Assembly (NCBI GenBank): GCA_964507305.1
Contig: CAZDPQ010000026.1
Span: 1-26,176 of the forward strand
Reading direction: 5' to 3'
DNA length: 26,176 bases
Origin: JAQVYV01 sp964507305
GTDB taxonomy: Bacteria; Bacillota; Clostridia; Saccharofermentanales; UBA5734
The stretch's first letter is position 1; every line of letters starts with the position of its first letter. A program made the position numbers and the translations under genes. Below, piece by piece: positions 6,666-14,631 of this stretch. The notes beneath the pieces were generated by a model. That model made no database searches. It was not told the DNA's origin and saw only the letters and a list, made by a program, of their open reading frames with translations.

Positions 6666-7859
6666 TCAACGGGCCGCGATGGACAGAGCATCCCGGCATT
6701 CCTCGAAAGAGCGGACGGCAAAATCCAGATCGTCCCGGGTGTGAAGCGCCGAAACCTGTGTGCGGATCCGGGCTTTGCCTTCGGGGACGACGGGATAAAA
6801 GAAGCTGCCGGCGTAGACCCCCTTGTCGAACAGGGCCGCCGCCATGTCCCTGGCCGGCTTTGTTTCGTAGAACATGACAGGGACGATGGGATGCGTCCCC
6901 GCCGGGATGTCAAACCCGAGCGCGGACATCCGGTTCCGGAAATACAGGGCGTTTTCGGCCAGCCTGTCGCGGAGCTCCGTCGATGCCGACAGCATGTCGA
7001 TGACGGCGATGGTGGCGGCGGCGATGGCGGGAGCCAGGGTGTTGGAAAAAAGGTAAGGGCGGGAACGCTGGCGCAGCAGGTCGACGACGGGGCGCGGCGC
7101 GCTCACGTATCCGCCCGAGGCGCCGCCCAGGGCCTTGCCGAATGTGCCCGTCAGGATGTCGACCCGCCCGGAGACGCCGCAGTGCTCAGGCGTCCCGCGG
7201 CCGCGGGGGCCGATGAATCCGGCGGCGTGCGAATCATCCACCATGACGAGGGCGTCGTACTTGTCCGCCAGATCGCAGATCCCGCGCAGGTCCGCGATGA
7301 TGCCGTCCATGGAGAAAACGCCGTCGGTCGCGATCAGCCGGATCCTCGACCCGCCGCGCACCGACTCTTTCAGCTTTTCCTCAAGGTCCTGCATGTCATT
7401 GTTGGCATACCGGTAGCGCCTGGCCTTGCAAAGGCGGATCCCGTCGATGATGCTGGCGTGGTTGAGCTGGTCCGACAGGACGGCGTCCTCCTCTGTGAGG
7501 AGGGTCTCGAACAGTCCGCCGTTGGCGTCGAAGCAGGAGCTGTAGAGGATCGTGTCCTCCATGCCGAGGAATTCCGAAACCTTTTCCTCCAGCTTCTTGT
7601 GGATCTCCTGCGTGCCGCAGATGAACCGCACCGACGACAGGCCGTACCCCCAGTGCGCGTAGCTGTTCTCCGCCGCGATGATGACGTCGGGATTGCCGCA
7701 CAGTCCGAGGTAATTGTTGGAGCAAAGGTTGAGGACCTCCCGGCCGTCCACCCGGATCCGGGCCTGCTGCGGACCGGACAGCACGCCCTCCTTTTTCCAC
7801 AGCCCCGCGCCGCGGATCTCCTCATTTTTCTCGATGATGTGCCGGATGGCGGATTTCAC
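6666..7859 (-). CDS. kbl: Glycine C-acetyltransferase (2-amino-3-ketobutyrate CoA ligase)
   Basis: 397 residues from the chosen GTG. A PLP enzyme of the alpha-oxoamine synthase family that cleaves 2-amino-3-ketobutyrate with CoA to glycine and acetyl-CoA. The PLP lysine is K242 in TFGKALGGASGGY; other family marks are LNLCSNNYLGL, YSSCFDANGG, DDSHAAGFIGPRGRGTPEH and a C-terminal 'ARIRTQVSALHTRDDLD'. Start choice: GTG at 7859 has GGAGAGGGGG upstream at good spacing and gives the usual length (about 398); an in-frame ATG at 7934 overlaps the tdh stop as ATGA and would add 25 low-complexity residues (Arg/Pro/Ala-rich) with no ribosome site. It follows tdh, which makes its substrate, in one operon. 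Confidence 0.95.
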   Translation of the reverse strand: MKSAIRHIIEKNEEIRGAGLWKKEGVLSGPQQARIRVDGREVLNLCSNNYLGLCGNPDVIIAAENSYAHWGYGLSSVRFICGTQEIHKKLEEKVSEFLGMEDTILYSSCFDANGGLFETLLTEEDAVLSDQLNHASIIDGIRLCKARRYRYANNDMQDLEEKLKESVRGGSRIRLIATDGVFSMDGIIADLRGICDLADKYDALVMVDDSHAAGFIGPRGRGTPEHCGVSGRVDILTGTFGKALGGASGGYVSAPRPVVDLLRQRSRPYLFSNTLAPAIAAATIAVIDMLSASTELRDRLAENALYFRNRMSALGFDIPAGTHPIVPVMFYETKPARDMAAALFDKGVYAGSFFYPVVPEGKARIRTQVSALHTRDDLDFAVRSFEECRDALSIAAR

Positions 7860-7930
7860 CGGACCATACCCCCTCTCCGCCGGATCCCGCCGCTCGGCCG
7901 GCCGTGAAGCGCCGGCGCCCGCGGGACGGG

Positions 7931-8968
7931 TCATTCCCAGAAAAGCAGGACCTTGCCGCTCTGTCCGTTCAGGACCGCGGCGAATCCCTGCTCATAGTCA
8001 TCGCAGGAGAACCGGTGCGTGATGACCGGGCTGATGTCCAGCCCGCCCTGCAGCAGGGTCGTCATCTTGTACCAGGTCTCGTACATTTCGCGTCCGTAGA
8101 TGCCTTTGATATGGAGTCCCTTGAACACGATGCTGTTCCAGTCCACGGTCGTCTCGGACTTGTGGATGCCCAGAAGCGCGATGCGCCCGCCGCTGAAAAC
8201 GCAGTCGATCATCTCGGCAAACGCCCTGCCGTTGCCGGACATCTCGAGCCCGACATCGAACCCCTCCCGGATCCCGAGCTGCGGCATGCAATCCCGTATG
8301 GCGGTCTTCGACGTGTCGAGCGCCAGCGTGGCGCCCATTCTCCCGGCCAGCTCCAGCCGATAGGGATTGACATCGGTGATCACAACGTTGCGCGCGCCCG
8401 CGTGCCGGACGACGGCACACGCCATGAGACCGATCGGTCCGGCGCCCGTGATCAGCACGTCCTCGCCGAGGACGTCGAAGGAAAGAGCGGTGTGCACGGC
8501 ATTGCCGAACGGATCGAAGATGCTGCAGATCTCTTCGGGGATCCCGCTGCCGCAGACCCAGACATTCGTCGCGGGGATGCACAGGTATTCGGCAAAAGCT
8601 CCGTCGCGGTTGACACCGATGCCGACCGCGTGGGCGCACAGATGGCGCCTGCCCGCGAGGCAGTTGCGGCACCGTCCGCAGACGATGTGCCCTTCGCCCG
8701 AAACGAGCATTCCCGGCTTGAGATCTTCGACGCCCGGCCCGACTTCCTGTATGACGCCGACGAACTCGTGCCCGATGGTCATCGGCGTTCGGATCGTCTT
8801 CTGCGCCCAGTCGTCCCAGGCGTAGATATGCGCGTCGGTCCCGCAGATCGCCGTGATCCGGATCTTGATCAGGACCTCGCCCGCCCGGACCTCGGGAACG
8901 GGCTTTTCAGCCATGACGAGGCCGGTACCGGGTTTTTCCTTGATGATCGCTTTCATCATTTCAGCCAT
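7931..8968 (-). CDS. tdh: L-threonine 3-dehydrogenase
   Basis: 345 residues (E. coli Tdh has 341). Zinc- and NAD-dependent medium-chain dehydrogenase oxidising L-threonine to 2-amino-3-ketobutyrate. The catalytic zinc site is seen in ICGTDAHIY (Cys about 42) and GHEFVGVI; the structural zinc cysteines are in CGRCRNCLAGRRHLC; the Rossmann motif is VLITGAGPIGLMA. 'FDPFGNAVHTAL' and 'GIYGREMYETWYKM' are typical of Tdh rather than of sorbitol dehydrogenases. I chose ATG 8968 with GAGG five bases upstream; ATG 8959 and an in-frame ATG at 8986 are alternatives. It is the first gene of the tdh-kbl operon, divergent from the polyamine genes. Confidence 0.95.
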   Translation of the reverse strand: MAEMMKAIIKEKPGTGLVMAEKPVPEVRAGEVLIKIRITAICGTDAHIYAWDDWAQKTIRTPMTIGHEFVGVIQEVGPGVEDLKPGMLVSGEGHIVCGRCRNCLAGRRHLCAHAVGIGVNRDGAFAEYLCIPATNVWVCGSGIPEEICSIFDPFGNAVHTALSFDVLGEDVLITGAGPIGLMACAVVRHAGARNVVITDVNPYRLELAGRMGATLALDTSKTAIRDCMPQLGIREGFDVGLEMSGNGRAFAEMIDCVFSGGRIALLGIHKSETTVDWNSIVFKGLHIKGIYGREMYETWYKMTTLLQGGLDISPVITHRFSCDDYEQGFAAVLNGQSGKVLLFWE

Positions 8969-9054
8969 AGACACCTCGAATCGCATCCACCGGCTCCGGG
9001 TGGTGCGGAAGCCGGAAGCCCGCCGGATCCCGCCGCCGGGCTCTCTCCGATAAA

Positions 9055-9063
9055 AGTATAACA
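9055..9063 (-). promoter_or_regulatory. tdh-kbl promoter (extended -10)
   Basis: Minus-strand TGT-TATACT, an extended -10 (TATACT at 9055-9060). No good -35 lies at 17 bases; a TTGACG lies too far upstream (23-base gap). The predicted leader is about 80 bases. Confidence 0.45.
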
Positions 9064-9091
9064 CATCCGGCGGGAATGCGGCCCGTCAAGC

Positions 9092-9120
9092 TTGATAAAG
9101 CCCGGGAGGTCTACTATAAT
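9092..9120 (+). promoter_or_regulatory. Promoter of the carboxynorspermidine genes
   Basis: TTGATA (9092-9097), 17-base spacer, TATAAT (9115-9120): near-consensus housekeeping promoter, about 65 bases of leader before ATG 9192. It is divergent from the tdh promoter. Confidence 0.75.
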
Positions 9121-9191
9121 CATATATCTGGGAAGCTTTCGGCGTATCCGCCGTCCGGCTCCCCATATGAACAGGAAGGAGCCCGTGTGAA

Positions 9192-10397
9192 ATGTCTAAG
9201 GCGCTCATCATCGGTGCAGGCGGCGTTTCGAATGTCGTCGTCCACAAATGCTGCATGAATCCCGAGGTATTCGGGGAGATCTGCATCGCGAGCCGGACCC
9301 TTGCCAAGTGCGACGCGATCCGCGATTCGGTGAAAGGATCGCCCACGGCGATACGGACCGCGCGGCTGGATGCCGGCGACCCGGCGCAGGTCGCGGCCCT
9401 GATCCGGGATTTCGGCCCGGACATCGTGATCAACGTCGCGCTCCCGTATCAGGATCTTACCATCATGGACGCCTGCCTGGAGACCGGGACCGATTACCTT
9501 GACACAGCCAATTACGAACCGCCGGACATCCCGAAATTCGAGTATCAATGGCAGTGGGCCTACCGGGAGAGATTCGAGAAAACCGGCATCACGGCTGTCC
9601 TCGGATGCGGCTTCGACCCCGGGGTGACCGGCGTTTTCAGCGCCTGGGCGCGCAAGCACCATTTTGACGAGATCCGCAGCATCGACATCCTCGACGCGAA
9701 CGGCGGAGACCACGGCTACCCGTTTGCGACCAATTTCAACCCCGAGATCAACATCCGGGAGATCACGGCGAACGGCCGGTATTTCCGGGACGGCGAATGG
9801 GTCGTCACGAAGCCGCTGGAGCTGTCGCAGACCTACGATTTTGCACGCATCGGACCCAGGAAGGTGTACCTGCTCTACCACGAGGAGCTCGAATCCCTGG
9901 CCTGCAACATCCCCGGCGTCCGGCAGATCCGTTTCTGGATGACTTTTTCGGACAACTACCTCAACCATCTCCGGGTCCTGCAGAATGTCGGCATGACATC
10001 GATCGCCCCGGTCGAGTTTGAAGGGAAACAGATCATCCCCCTACAGTTCCTCAAGGCCGTGCTGCCCGACCCGGCGTCGCTCGGCCCGCGGACGAAGGGC
10101 AAGACCAATATCGGATGCATCTTCAAGGGCATCCGGGACGGCAGAGAGAAGACATATTATCTGTACAACATCTGCGATCACCAGGAGGCGTTCGCGGAAG
10201 TGGGGTCGCAGGCCATCTCCTATACGACGGGCGTCCCCGCCGTCACCGGGGCCATGATGGTCCTGCGCGGCATGTGGAAGCAGCCCGGCGTCCGCAATGT
10301 CGAGGAGTTCGATCCGGACCCGTTCATGGACGAGATCGGACGGCAGGGCCTGCCGTGGCAGGAGGATTTCGGGCCGGCGCTTCTGGAGGGCATGTAA
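9192..10397 (+). CDS. Carboxynorspermidine/carboxyspermidine dehydrogenase (saccharopine dehydrogenase family)
   Basis: 401 residues. In the alternative polyamine pathway this NADPH enzyme condenses aspartate semialdehyde with putrescine or 1,3-diaminopropane and reduces the Schiff base to carboxy(nor)spermidine. The N-terminal Rossmann motif is ALIIGAGGVSNVVVHKC, followed by saccharopine-reductase-like segments (DIVINVALPYQDLTIMDACL, TDYLDTANYE, GCGFDPGVTGVFSAWA). The family call alone would allow saccharopine reductase, but the gene directly downstream encodes carboxynorspermidine decarboxylase, which fixes the role. Ribosome site AGGAAGGAG lies 10 bases before the ATG; a seven-codon reading frame (ATG at 9167, stop at 9188-9190) covers that site. 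Confidence 0.92.
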   Translation: MSKALIIGAGGVSNVVVHKCCMNPEVFGEICIASRTLAKCDAIRDSVKGSPTAIRTARLDAGDPAQVAALIRDFGPDIVINVALPYQDLTIMDACLETGTDYLDTANYEPPDIPKFEYQWQWAYRERFEKTGITAVLGCGFDPGVTGVFSAWARKHHFDEIRSIDILDANGGDHGYPFATNFNPEINIREITANGRYFRDGEWVVTKPLELSQTYDFARIGPRKVYLLYHEELESLACNIPGVRQIRFWMTFSDNYLNHLRVLQNVGMTSIAPVEFEGKQIIPLQFLKAVLPDPASLGPRTKGKTNIGCIFKGIRDGREKTYYLYNICDHQEAFAEVGSQAISYTTGVPAVTGAMMVLRGMWKQPGVRNVEEFDPDPFMDEIGRQGLPWQEDFGPALLEGM

Positions 10398-10400
10398 GAG

Positions 10401-11552
10401 TTGGGAGCGATCGATTTCAGCCTTTTCCCGTCTCCATGCTATGTCGTGGACGAAGGGCTCCTGCGCCGCAACCTGGAGACCATCGCTTCCGTCCGGGAGC
10501 GGTCCGGCTGCAGGGTCCTGCTGGCCCTCAAGGGTTTTTCCATGTATTCGCTTTTCCCGCTGATCGGGCGCTACCTGAACGGCATCACGGCCAGTTCGCT
10601 CAACGAGGCGCGCCTGGGCTTCGAGGAGATGGGCAAAGAGGTGCACACCTATGCGCCCGCATACATCCCGTCGGAATTCGGGGAGATCCTCCGCGTGTCC
10701 GACCACATCGTCTTCAACTCCTTTTCCCAGTGGAAAGCCTGGCGCGGCACCGTGCGCCGGCACAATGACGCCGGCAGGGGCCGGCCGGTGGAATGCGGGA
10801 TCCGCGTGAACCCCGAATACTCCGAGATCCGGGTGCCGATCTACAATCCCTGTTATGCCAATTCAAGGCTCGGGGTGACCGCGGACCTCTTCGAACCCGA
10901 TGAGCTGGACGGGATCTCAGGCCTGCATTTCCATACACTCTGCGAGCAGGGATCGGACACGCTCCTGCGGACCGTGCCCGTCGTCGACGAGAAGTTCGGG
11001 CGCCACATCGCCCGGATGCGATGGCTGAACATGGGAGGTGGTCATTTCATCACCCGCGAAGGCTATGACCTGGACGGACTTGTCCGGGCGATCCTCTTTT
11101 TCCGGGAGAAGTACGGGGTCGAGGTCTACATCGAGCCGGGAGAAGCTGTCGCACTGAACACGGGGTTCCTGGTCTCGACGGTCCTGGACGTCATCCGCAA
11201 CGGCATGGACATCGCGATCCTCGACACCTCGGCATCCTGCCATATGCCGGATGTGCTTGAGATGCCCTACCGCCCCGAGGTCATCGGAGCGGGACAGCCC
11301 GGCGAGAAGGCGCACACATATCGGCTCGGCGGGGTGACCTGCCTCGCGGGGGACGTCATCGGGGACTATTCGTTCGACCGGCGGCTCGCGCCCGGGGACC
11401 GGGTCGTCTTCCGGGATATGGCGCATTACACGATGGTCAAGAACAACACGTTCAACGGGATCGGCCTTCCTTCGATCGCCACGGCCGGGGAGGACGGGGG
11501 GATCCGGATCGTCCGGCAGTTCGGGTACGCGGATTTCAAGTCCAGGCTCTGA
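10401..11552 (+). CDS. nspC: Carboxynorspermidine decarboxylase NspC
   Basis: 383 residues. PLP-dependent fold-III (alanine racemase-like) decarboxylase that converts carboxy(nor)spermidine to (nor)spermidine. K44 in LLALKGFSMYS is the expected PLP lysine. Further family marks: FHTLCEQ, WLNMGGGHFIT, YIEPGEAVALNTGFL, and the active-site cysteine segment DTSASCHMPDVLEMPYRP, highly characteristic of NspC. The start is a TTG, four bases after the upstream stop, with GGAGGG ten bases ahead inside the 3' end of the previous gene, so translation is likely coupled. Whether the product is spermidine or norspermidine cannot be read from sequence. Confidence 0.95.
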   Translation: MGAIDFSLFPSPCYVVDEGLLRRNLETIASVRERSGCRVLLALKGFSMYSLFPLIGRYLNGITASSLNEARLGFEEMGKEVHTYAPAYIPSEFGEILRVSDHIVFNSFSQWKAWRGTVRRHNDAGRGRPVECGIRVNPEYSEIRVPIYNPCYANSRLGVTADLFEPDELDGISGLHFHTLCEQGSDTLLRTVPVVDEKFGRHIARMRWLNMGGGHFITREGYDLDGLVRAILFFREKYGVEVYIEPGEAVALNTGFLVSTVLDVIRNGMDIAILDTSASCHMPDVLEMPYRPEVIGAGQPGEKAHTYRLGGVTCLAGDVIGDYSFDRRLAPGDRVVFRDMAHYTMVKNNTFNGIGLPSIATAGEDGGIRIVRQFGYADFKSRL

Positions 11553-11561
11553 CGGACGGGC

Positions 11562-11588
11562 CGGCAGCACCGATTTCGGTTCATGCCG
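11562..11588 (+). terminator. Weak hairpin after nspC
   Basis: CGGCA/TGCCG outer stem and ACCG/CGGT inner stem with ATTT loop and an interior bulge. There is no T-run, so it is at best a weak or factor-assisted terminator or an mRNA-end stabiliser; it ends just before the rpsO promoter. Confidence 0.25.
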
Positions 11589-11595
11589 CCATAGC

Positions 11596-11624
11596 TTGTC
11601 AAATCCGGCTTCGTGAGGTATAAT
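11596..11624 (+). promoter_or_regulatory. rpsO promoter
   Basis: TTGTCA (11596-11601), 17-base spacer, perfect TATAAT (11619-11624). Expected start near 11631, giving a leader of about 78 bases before rpsO. Confidence 0.8.
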
Positions 11625-11649
11625 CATTTGGTATTTGCCGTGAACAAGG

Positions 11650-11702
11650 TTGACGGACTGTCCAGACCGCATACTTTGTCATCGGACTATTGACAGGAGG
11701 AT
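11650..11702 (+). promoter_or_regulatory. Candidate S15-responsive leader of rpsO
   Basis: The segment TTGACAG just before the AGGAGG site can pair in two mutually exclusive ways: TGTCA (11677-11681) with TGACA (11691-11695), or CTGTC (11659-11663) with GACAG (11692-11696). CGGACT occurs twice (11654, 11683). S15 autoregulates through structured rpsO leaders in several bacterial groups; whether this leader binds S15 is inference. Confidence 0.35.
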
Positions 11703-11708
11703 CCATAG

Positions 11709-11972
11709 ATGGACAAGGCAAAGAAACAGGAGATCATGACCGCGTACGCCACACACGAGGGCGATACGGGGTCCCCGGAAGTGCAGGTTGCCCTTCTCAC
11801 CGAGAGGATCAACCACCTCACCGAACATTTGAAGATCCACGCGAAGGACCACCATTCCAGGCGAGGACTGCTCACGATGGTCGGCAAGAGGAGAGGACTG
11901 CTTGATTATCTGACGAAAGTGGATATCGAACGCTACAGGGCGCTCATCGAGAGGCTCAACATCAGGAAGTAG
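11709..11972 (+). CDS. rpsO: 30S ribosomal protein S15
   Basis: 87 residues, close to the family's usual 88-89. Primary 16S rRNA-binding protein that helps fold the 30S platform. Diagnostic segments are HEGDTGSPEVQVALLTERI, NHLTEHLKIHAKDHHSRRGL and the C-terminal GKRRGLLDYL..VDIERYRALIERLNIRK. The ribosome site AGGAGG is eight bases before the ATG. It has its own promoter and a strong terminator, and is followed by pnp, the classic rpsO-pnp gene order. Confidence 0.98.
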   Translation: MDKAKKQEIMTAYATHEGDTGSPEVQVALLTERINHLTEHLKIHAKDHHSRRGLLTMVGKRRGLLDYLTKVDIERYRALIERLNIRK

Positions 11973-11981
11973 GCAGTTGCA

Positions 11982-12014
11982 GGTGGTGAGCCGCGAGGCT
12001 TGCCACCTTTTTTT
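11982..12014 (+). terminator. Intrinsic terminator/attenuator between rpsO and pnp
   Basis: 11-bp stem (GGTGGTGAGCC / GGCTTGCCACC, two G-U pairs) closed by a GCGA tetraloop (GNRA type), followed by seven Ts. Ends most rpsO transcripts; any readthrough enters pnp. Confidence 0.9.
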
Positions 12015-12063
12015 CATCGGCATCTTTTTCAAAACGCACACACGCGCACTTTGAAATGATGGA

Positions 12064-12158
12064 TAAAATCAGCCGATGCTGCAAGCAGTAGAAGGTAGAT
12101 TGTGTTCCCGGCGGATGCTCCGGTGACAGAATCTACAGACTACCGCCATTGCAGCATC
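12064..12158 (+). promoter_or_regulatory. pnp leader: possible -10 plus long stem-loop
   Basis: A long imperfect hairpin spans 12075-12158: perfect 10-bp base GATGCTGCAA (12075-12084) with TTGCAGCATC (12149-12158), then GTAG/CTAC (12088-12091 with 12140-12143), GTAGATT/AATCTAC (12095-12101 with 12130-12136) and CCGG/CCGG near the tip. It ends eight bases before the GGAGG of pnp. A TAAAAT at 12064-12069 (no clear -35) would start the RNA at about the first base of the hairpin. In E. coli a comparable pnp leader hairpin is cut by RNase III, letting PNPase repress itself; the same role here is inference. Confidence 0.6.
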
Positions 12159-12178
12159 CATACAATGGAGGTATTTGT

Positions 12179-14458
12179 ATGAAAAAAATGTATGAAACCA
12201 CCCTTGCCGGCAGGCCTCTCACGATCGAGACGGGCAGGCTGGCGCAGTTCGCCAACGGATCGGTCCTGATCCGCTACGGCGACACCGTGATCCTGTCGAC
12301 CGCCACCGCGTCGGCATCGCCCAGAGAAGGCATCGACTATTTCCCTCTGAGCGTGGATTACGAAGAAAAGCTCTATGCGGTCGGCAAGATCCCGGGCGGA
12401 TTCATCAAGAGAGAAGGCCGCCCTTCCGAAAAGGCGATCCTGACATCGAGGGTCATCGACCGTCCGATGCGTCCGCTTTTCCCCAAGGATCTGCGCAATG
12501 ACGTGACGGTCAACAATCTGGTGATGTCGGTCGACCAGGACTGCTCGCCGGAGATTGCGGCCATGATCGGCTCTTCCGCCGCGGTCGCGATTTCGGACAT
12601 CCCGTGGAACGGCCCGATCGGCGGCGTCGCCCTGGGCCTTGTGGACGGCGAAGTCGTGTTCAATCCCACCGCCGACCAGCGCGCGAAGAGCGCGATGTAC
12701 GTGACCCTTGCGGGGACGGCGGATAAGATCAGCATGATCGAGGCCGGCGCGAATGAAGTGCCCGACGAGGTCATGCTCGACGCGATCATCAAAGGGCACT
12801 CGGTGATCAAGGAAGTCGTCGCGTTCATCCAGTCAATCGTCGCCGAGATCGGCAAGACGAAGTTCGAGTACACCGCGATCGAGGTTCCGGCCGACGTGTT
12901 CGAGGCGGTCCGCGGATTCGCCTATGACAAGATGCGCGCCGCGGTCCTCGCGGAAGACAAGAGCGTCCGGGACGGGGCGGTCGCGGCTCTCACGGCGGAG
13001 ACGCGGGAGATGCTCGCCGCAGCCAATGAAGAATGGGCCCGGTATGCCGGCGATGCCATTTACAAGTTGGAGAAAAAGGTCGTCCGGGAGTATCTGTTCA
13101 AAGAGCACCGGAGGGTCGACGGACGCGGGATCGACCAGATCAGGCCGCTGAGCGCCGATGTCGGCTATCTGCCGAGAGTCCACGGATCCGGCTATTTCCA
13201 GCGCGGACAGACCCAGGTCATGACGATCTGCACGCTCGCGTCGCTGTCCAAGGTCCAGATGCTGGACGGGCTTGACGAAGAGGACAAGAAGCGTTACATG
13301 CATCACTACAATTTCCCGGGGTACAGTGTCGGGGAGGCCAAGCCGAACCGTTCGCCCGGACGCCGCGAGATCGGCCACGGGGCGCTCGCCGAGCGTTCGC
13401 TTCTGCCGGTCCTTCCGTCCGAAGCTGATTTCCCCTATGCGATCCGCTGCGTGTCCGAAGTGTCGATGTCCAACGGCTCGACCTCCCAGGGTTCCGTTTG
13501 CGGCAGCACGCTGGCGCTCATGGACGCGGGCGTCCCGATCAAGCGGCCGGTGGCCGGCATTTCGACGGGCCTGATCGTCAACGAGCAGAATGACAAGGAC
13601 TTCCTTGTCTTCATGGACATCCAGGGCATCGAGGATTTCTTCGGTGACATGGACTTCAAGGTCGCCGGCACGACGGAAGGGATCACCGCCATCCAGGTGG
13701 ACATCAAGGTCGACGGGCTTTCCTACGACATGATCCGCCAGGCATTCGAGATGACCCGCAGCGGACGCCTTCAGATCATCAACGAGGTCATCCTGCCCTG
13801 CATCTCCACGCCGAGGCCCGAGCTTTCGCCATACGCGCCGAAGATCCTGCAGACGACCATCGCCCTTGACAAGATCCGCGAGGTCATCGGCTCCGGCGGC
13901 AAGGTCATCAACCGCATCATCGCGGAGACCGGCACCGAGATCGACATCGATTCGGAGACCGGCAATGTCTATGTCTCCGCCATCGACATCGAGGCGGGCC
14001 GCCGCGCGATCGCGATCATCGAGGGCATCGCCAACGATCCCGAGGTCGGGATGGTGTATGCCGGCACTGTCACGAGGCTCATGACGTTCGGCGCGTTCGT
14101 GGAGTTCCTGCCCGGCAAGGAAGGGCTCGTCCACATTTCGAAGATGGCATGGCATCGCGTCGACCGGGTCGAGGATGTCGTCAAAGAAGGCGACCATGTG
14201 AATGTCAAGGTCGTCGAGATCGATTCGCAGGGCCGCATCAACCTTTCGATGCGCGACTGCACGGAGAAGCCCGAGGATTATGTCGAGCAGCCCCCGAGGG
14301 AAGGCGGATCCAGAGGCAGCGACCACGGCGACCGCGGCAGAGGCGGGTTCCGCCCGCACGGCGGCGACCGCGGCGGCGACCGCGGCGGAAGACCGGGCGG
14401 CGGGGACCACAGAGGTCCCAGGCCTGAGAAAAAGCGCGGCGGGTTCCGCGACGACTGA
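12179..14458 (+). CDS. pnp: Polyribonucleotide nucleotidyltransferase (PNPase)
   Basis: 759 residues. Phosphorolytic 3'-5' exoribonuclease of RNA turnover, working as a trimer. Domain order: first RNase PH-like domain (about 12-145, RPMRPLFPKDLRNDV), helical linker, second RNase PH-like domain (about 325-540, with NFPGYSVGEAKPNRSPGRRE, SNGSTSQGSVCGSTLALMDAG and catalytic-site GDMDFKVAGT), KH domain (about 556-615, IREVIGSGGKVIN), S1 domain (about 625-692, GTVTRLMTFGAFVEFLPGKEGLVHIS). The last ~60 residues are a Gly/Arg-rich tail with RGG/RGGF motifs, longer and more basic than the usual tail. Start ATG 12179 has GGAGG seven bases upstream. Terminated by a perfect hairpin. Confidence 0.98.
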   Translation: MKKMYETTLAGRPLTIETGRLAQFANGSVLIRYGDTVILSTATASASPREGIDYFPLSVDYEEKLYAVGKIPGGFIKREGRPSEKAILTSRVIDRPMRPLFPKDLRNDVTVNNLVMSVDQDCSPEIAAMIGSSAAVAISDIPWNGPIGGVALGLVDGEVVFNPTADQRAKSAMYVTLAGTADKISMIEAGANEVPDEVMLDAIIKGHSVIKEVVAFIQSIVAEIGKTKFEYTAIEVPADVFEAVRGFAYDKMRAAVLAEDKSVRDGAVAALTAETREMLAAANEEWARYAGDAIYKLEKKVVREYLFKEHRRVDGRGIDQIRPLSADVGYLPRVHGSGYFQRGQTQVMTICTLASLSKVQMLDGLDEEDKKRYMHHYNFPGYSVGEAKPNRSPGRREIGHGALAERSLLPVLPSEADFPYAIRCVSEVSMSNGSTSQGSVCGSTLALMDAGVPIKRPVAGISTGLIVNEQNDKDFLVFMDIQGIEDFFGDMDFKVAGTTEGITAIQVDIKVDGLSYDMIRQAFEMTRSGRLQIINEVILPCISTPRPELSPYAPKILQTTIALDKIREVIGSGGKVINRIIAETGTEIDIDSETGNVYVSAIDIEAGRRAIAIIEGIANDPEVGMVYAGTVTRLMTFGAFVEFLPGKEGLVHISKMAWHRVDRVEDVVKEGDHVNVKVVEIDSQGRINLSMRDCTEKPEDYVEQPPREGGSRGSDHGDRGRGGFRPHGGDRGGDRGGRPGGGDHRGPRPEKKRGGFRDD

Positions 14459-14491
14459 CCGTTCCCTTCATGGATCATAATACCATCACGC

Positions 14492-14524
14492 GATTTGCGG
14501 GCCGGAAGGCCCGCAAATCTTTTT
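14492..14524 (+). terminator. pnp terminator
   Basis: Perfect 12-bp stem GATTTGCGGGCC / GGCCCGCAAATC closed by GGAA (GNRA), followed by five Ts. Confidence 0.95.
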
Positions 14525-14577
14525 GTCCTGCTGCTGCCGCATCAGACGGGCATGCCGTTATGGATGCTGTCAATGAA

Positions 14578-14586
14578 TGGTATAAT
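14578..14586 (+). promoter_or_regulatory. Promoter of the lipoprotein gene
   Basis: Extended -10 TGG-TATAAT (TATAAT at 14581-14586); the -35 position holds only TTATGG (14558-14563). Leader of about 40 bases to ATG 14632. Confidence 0.55.
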
Positions 14587-14631
14587 CATTACAATCAATA
14601 TATGCCAGGTTTTCCGTCGGAGGATCGATCG

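Noticed and set aside
14470..14631. Longer N-terminus for the lipoprotein from ATG 14470
   Set aside because: It would run through the pnp terminator and the gene's own promoter, and would put 54 residues before a clear signal peptide.
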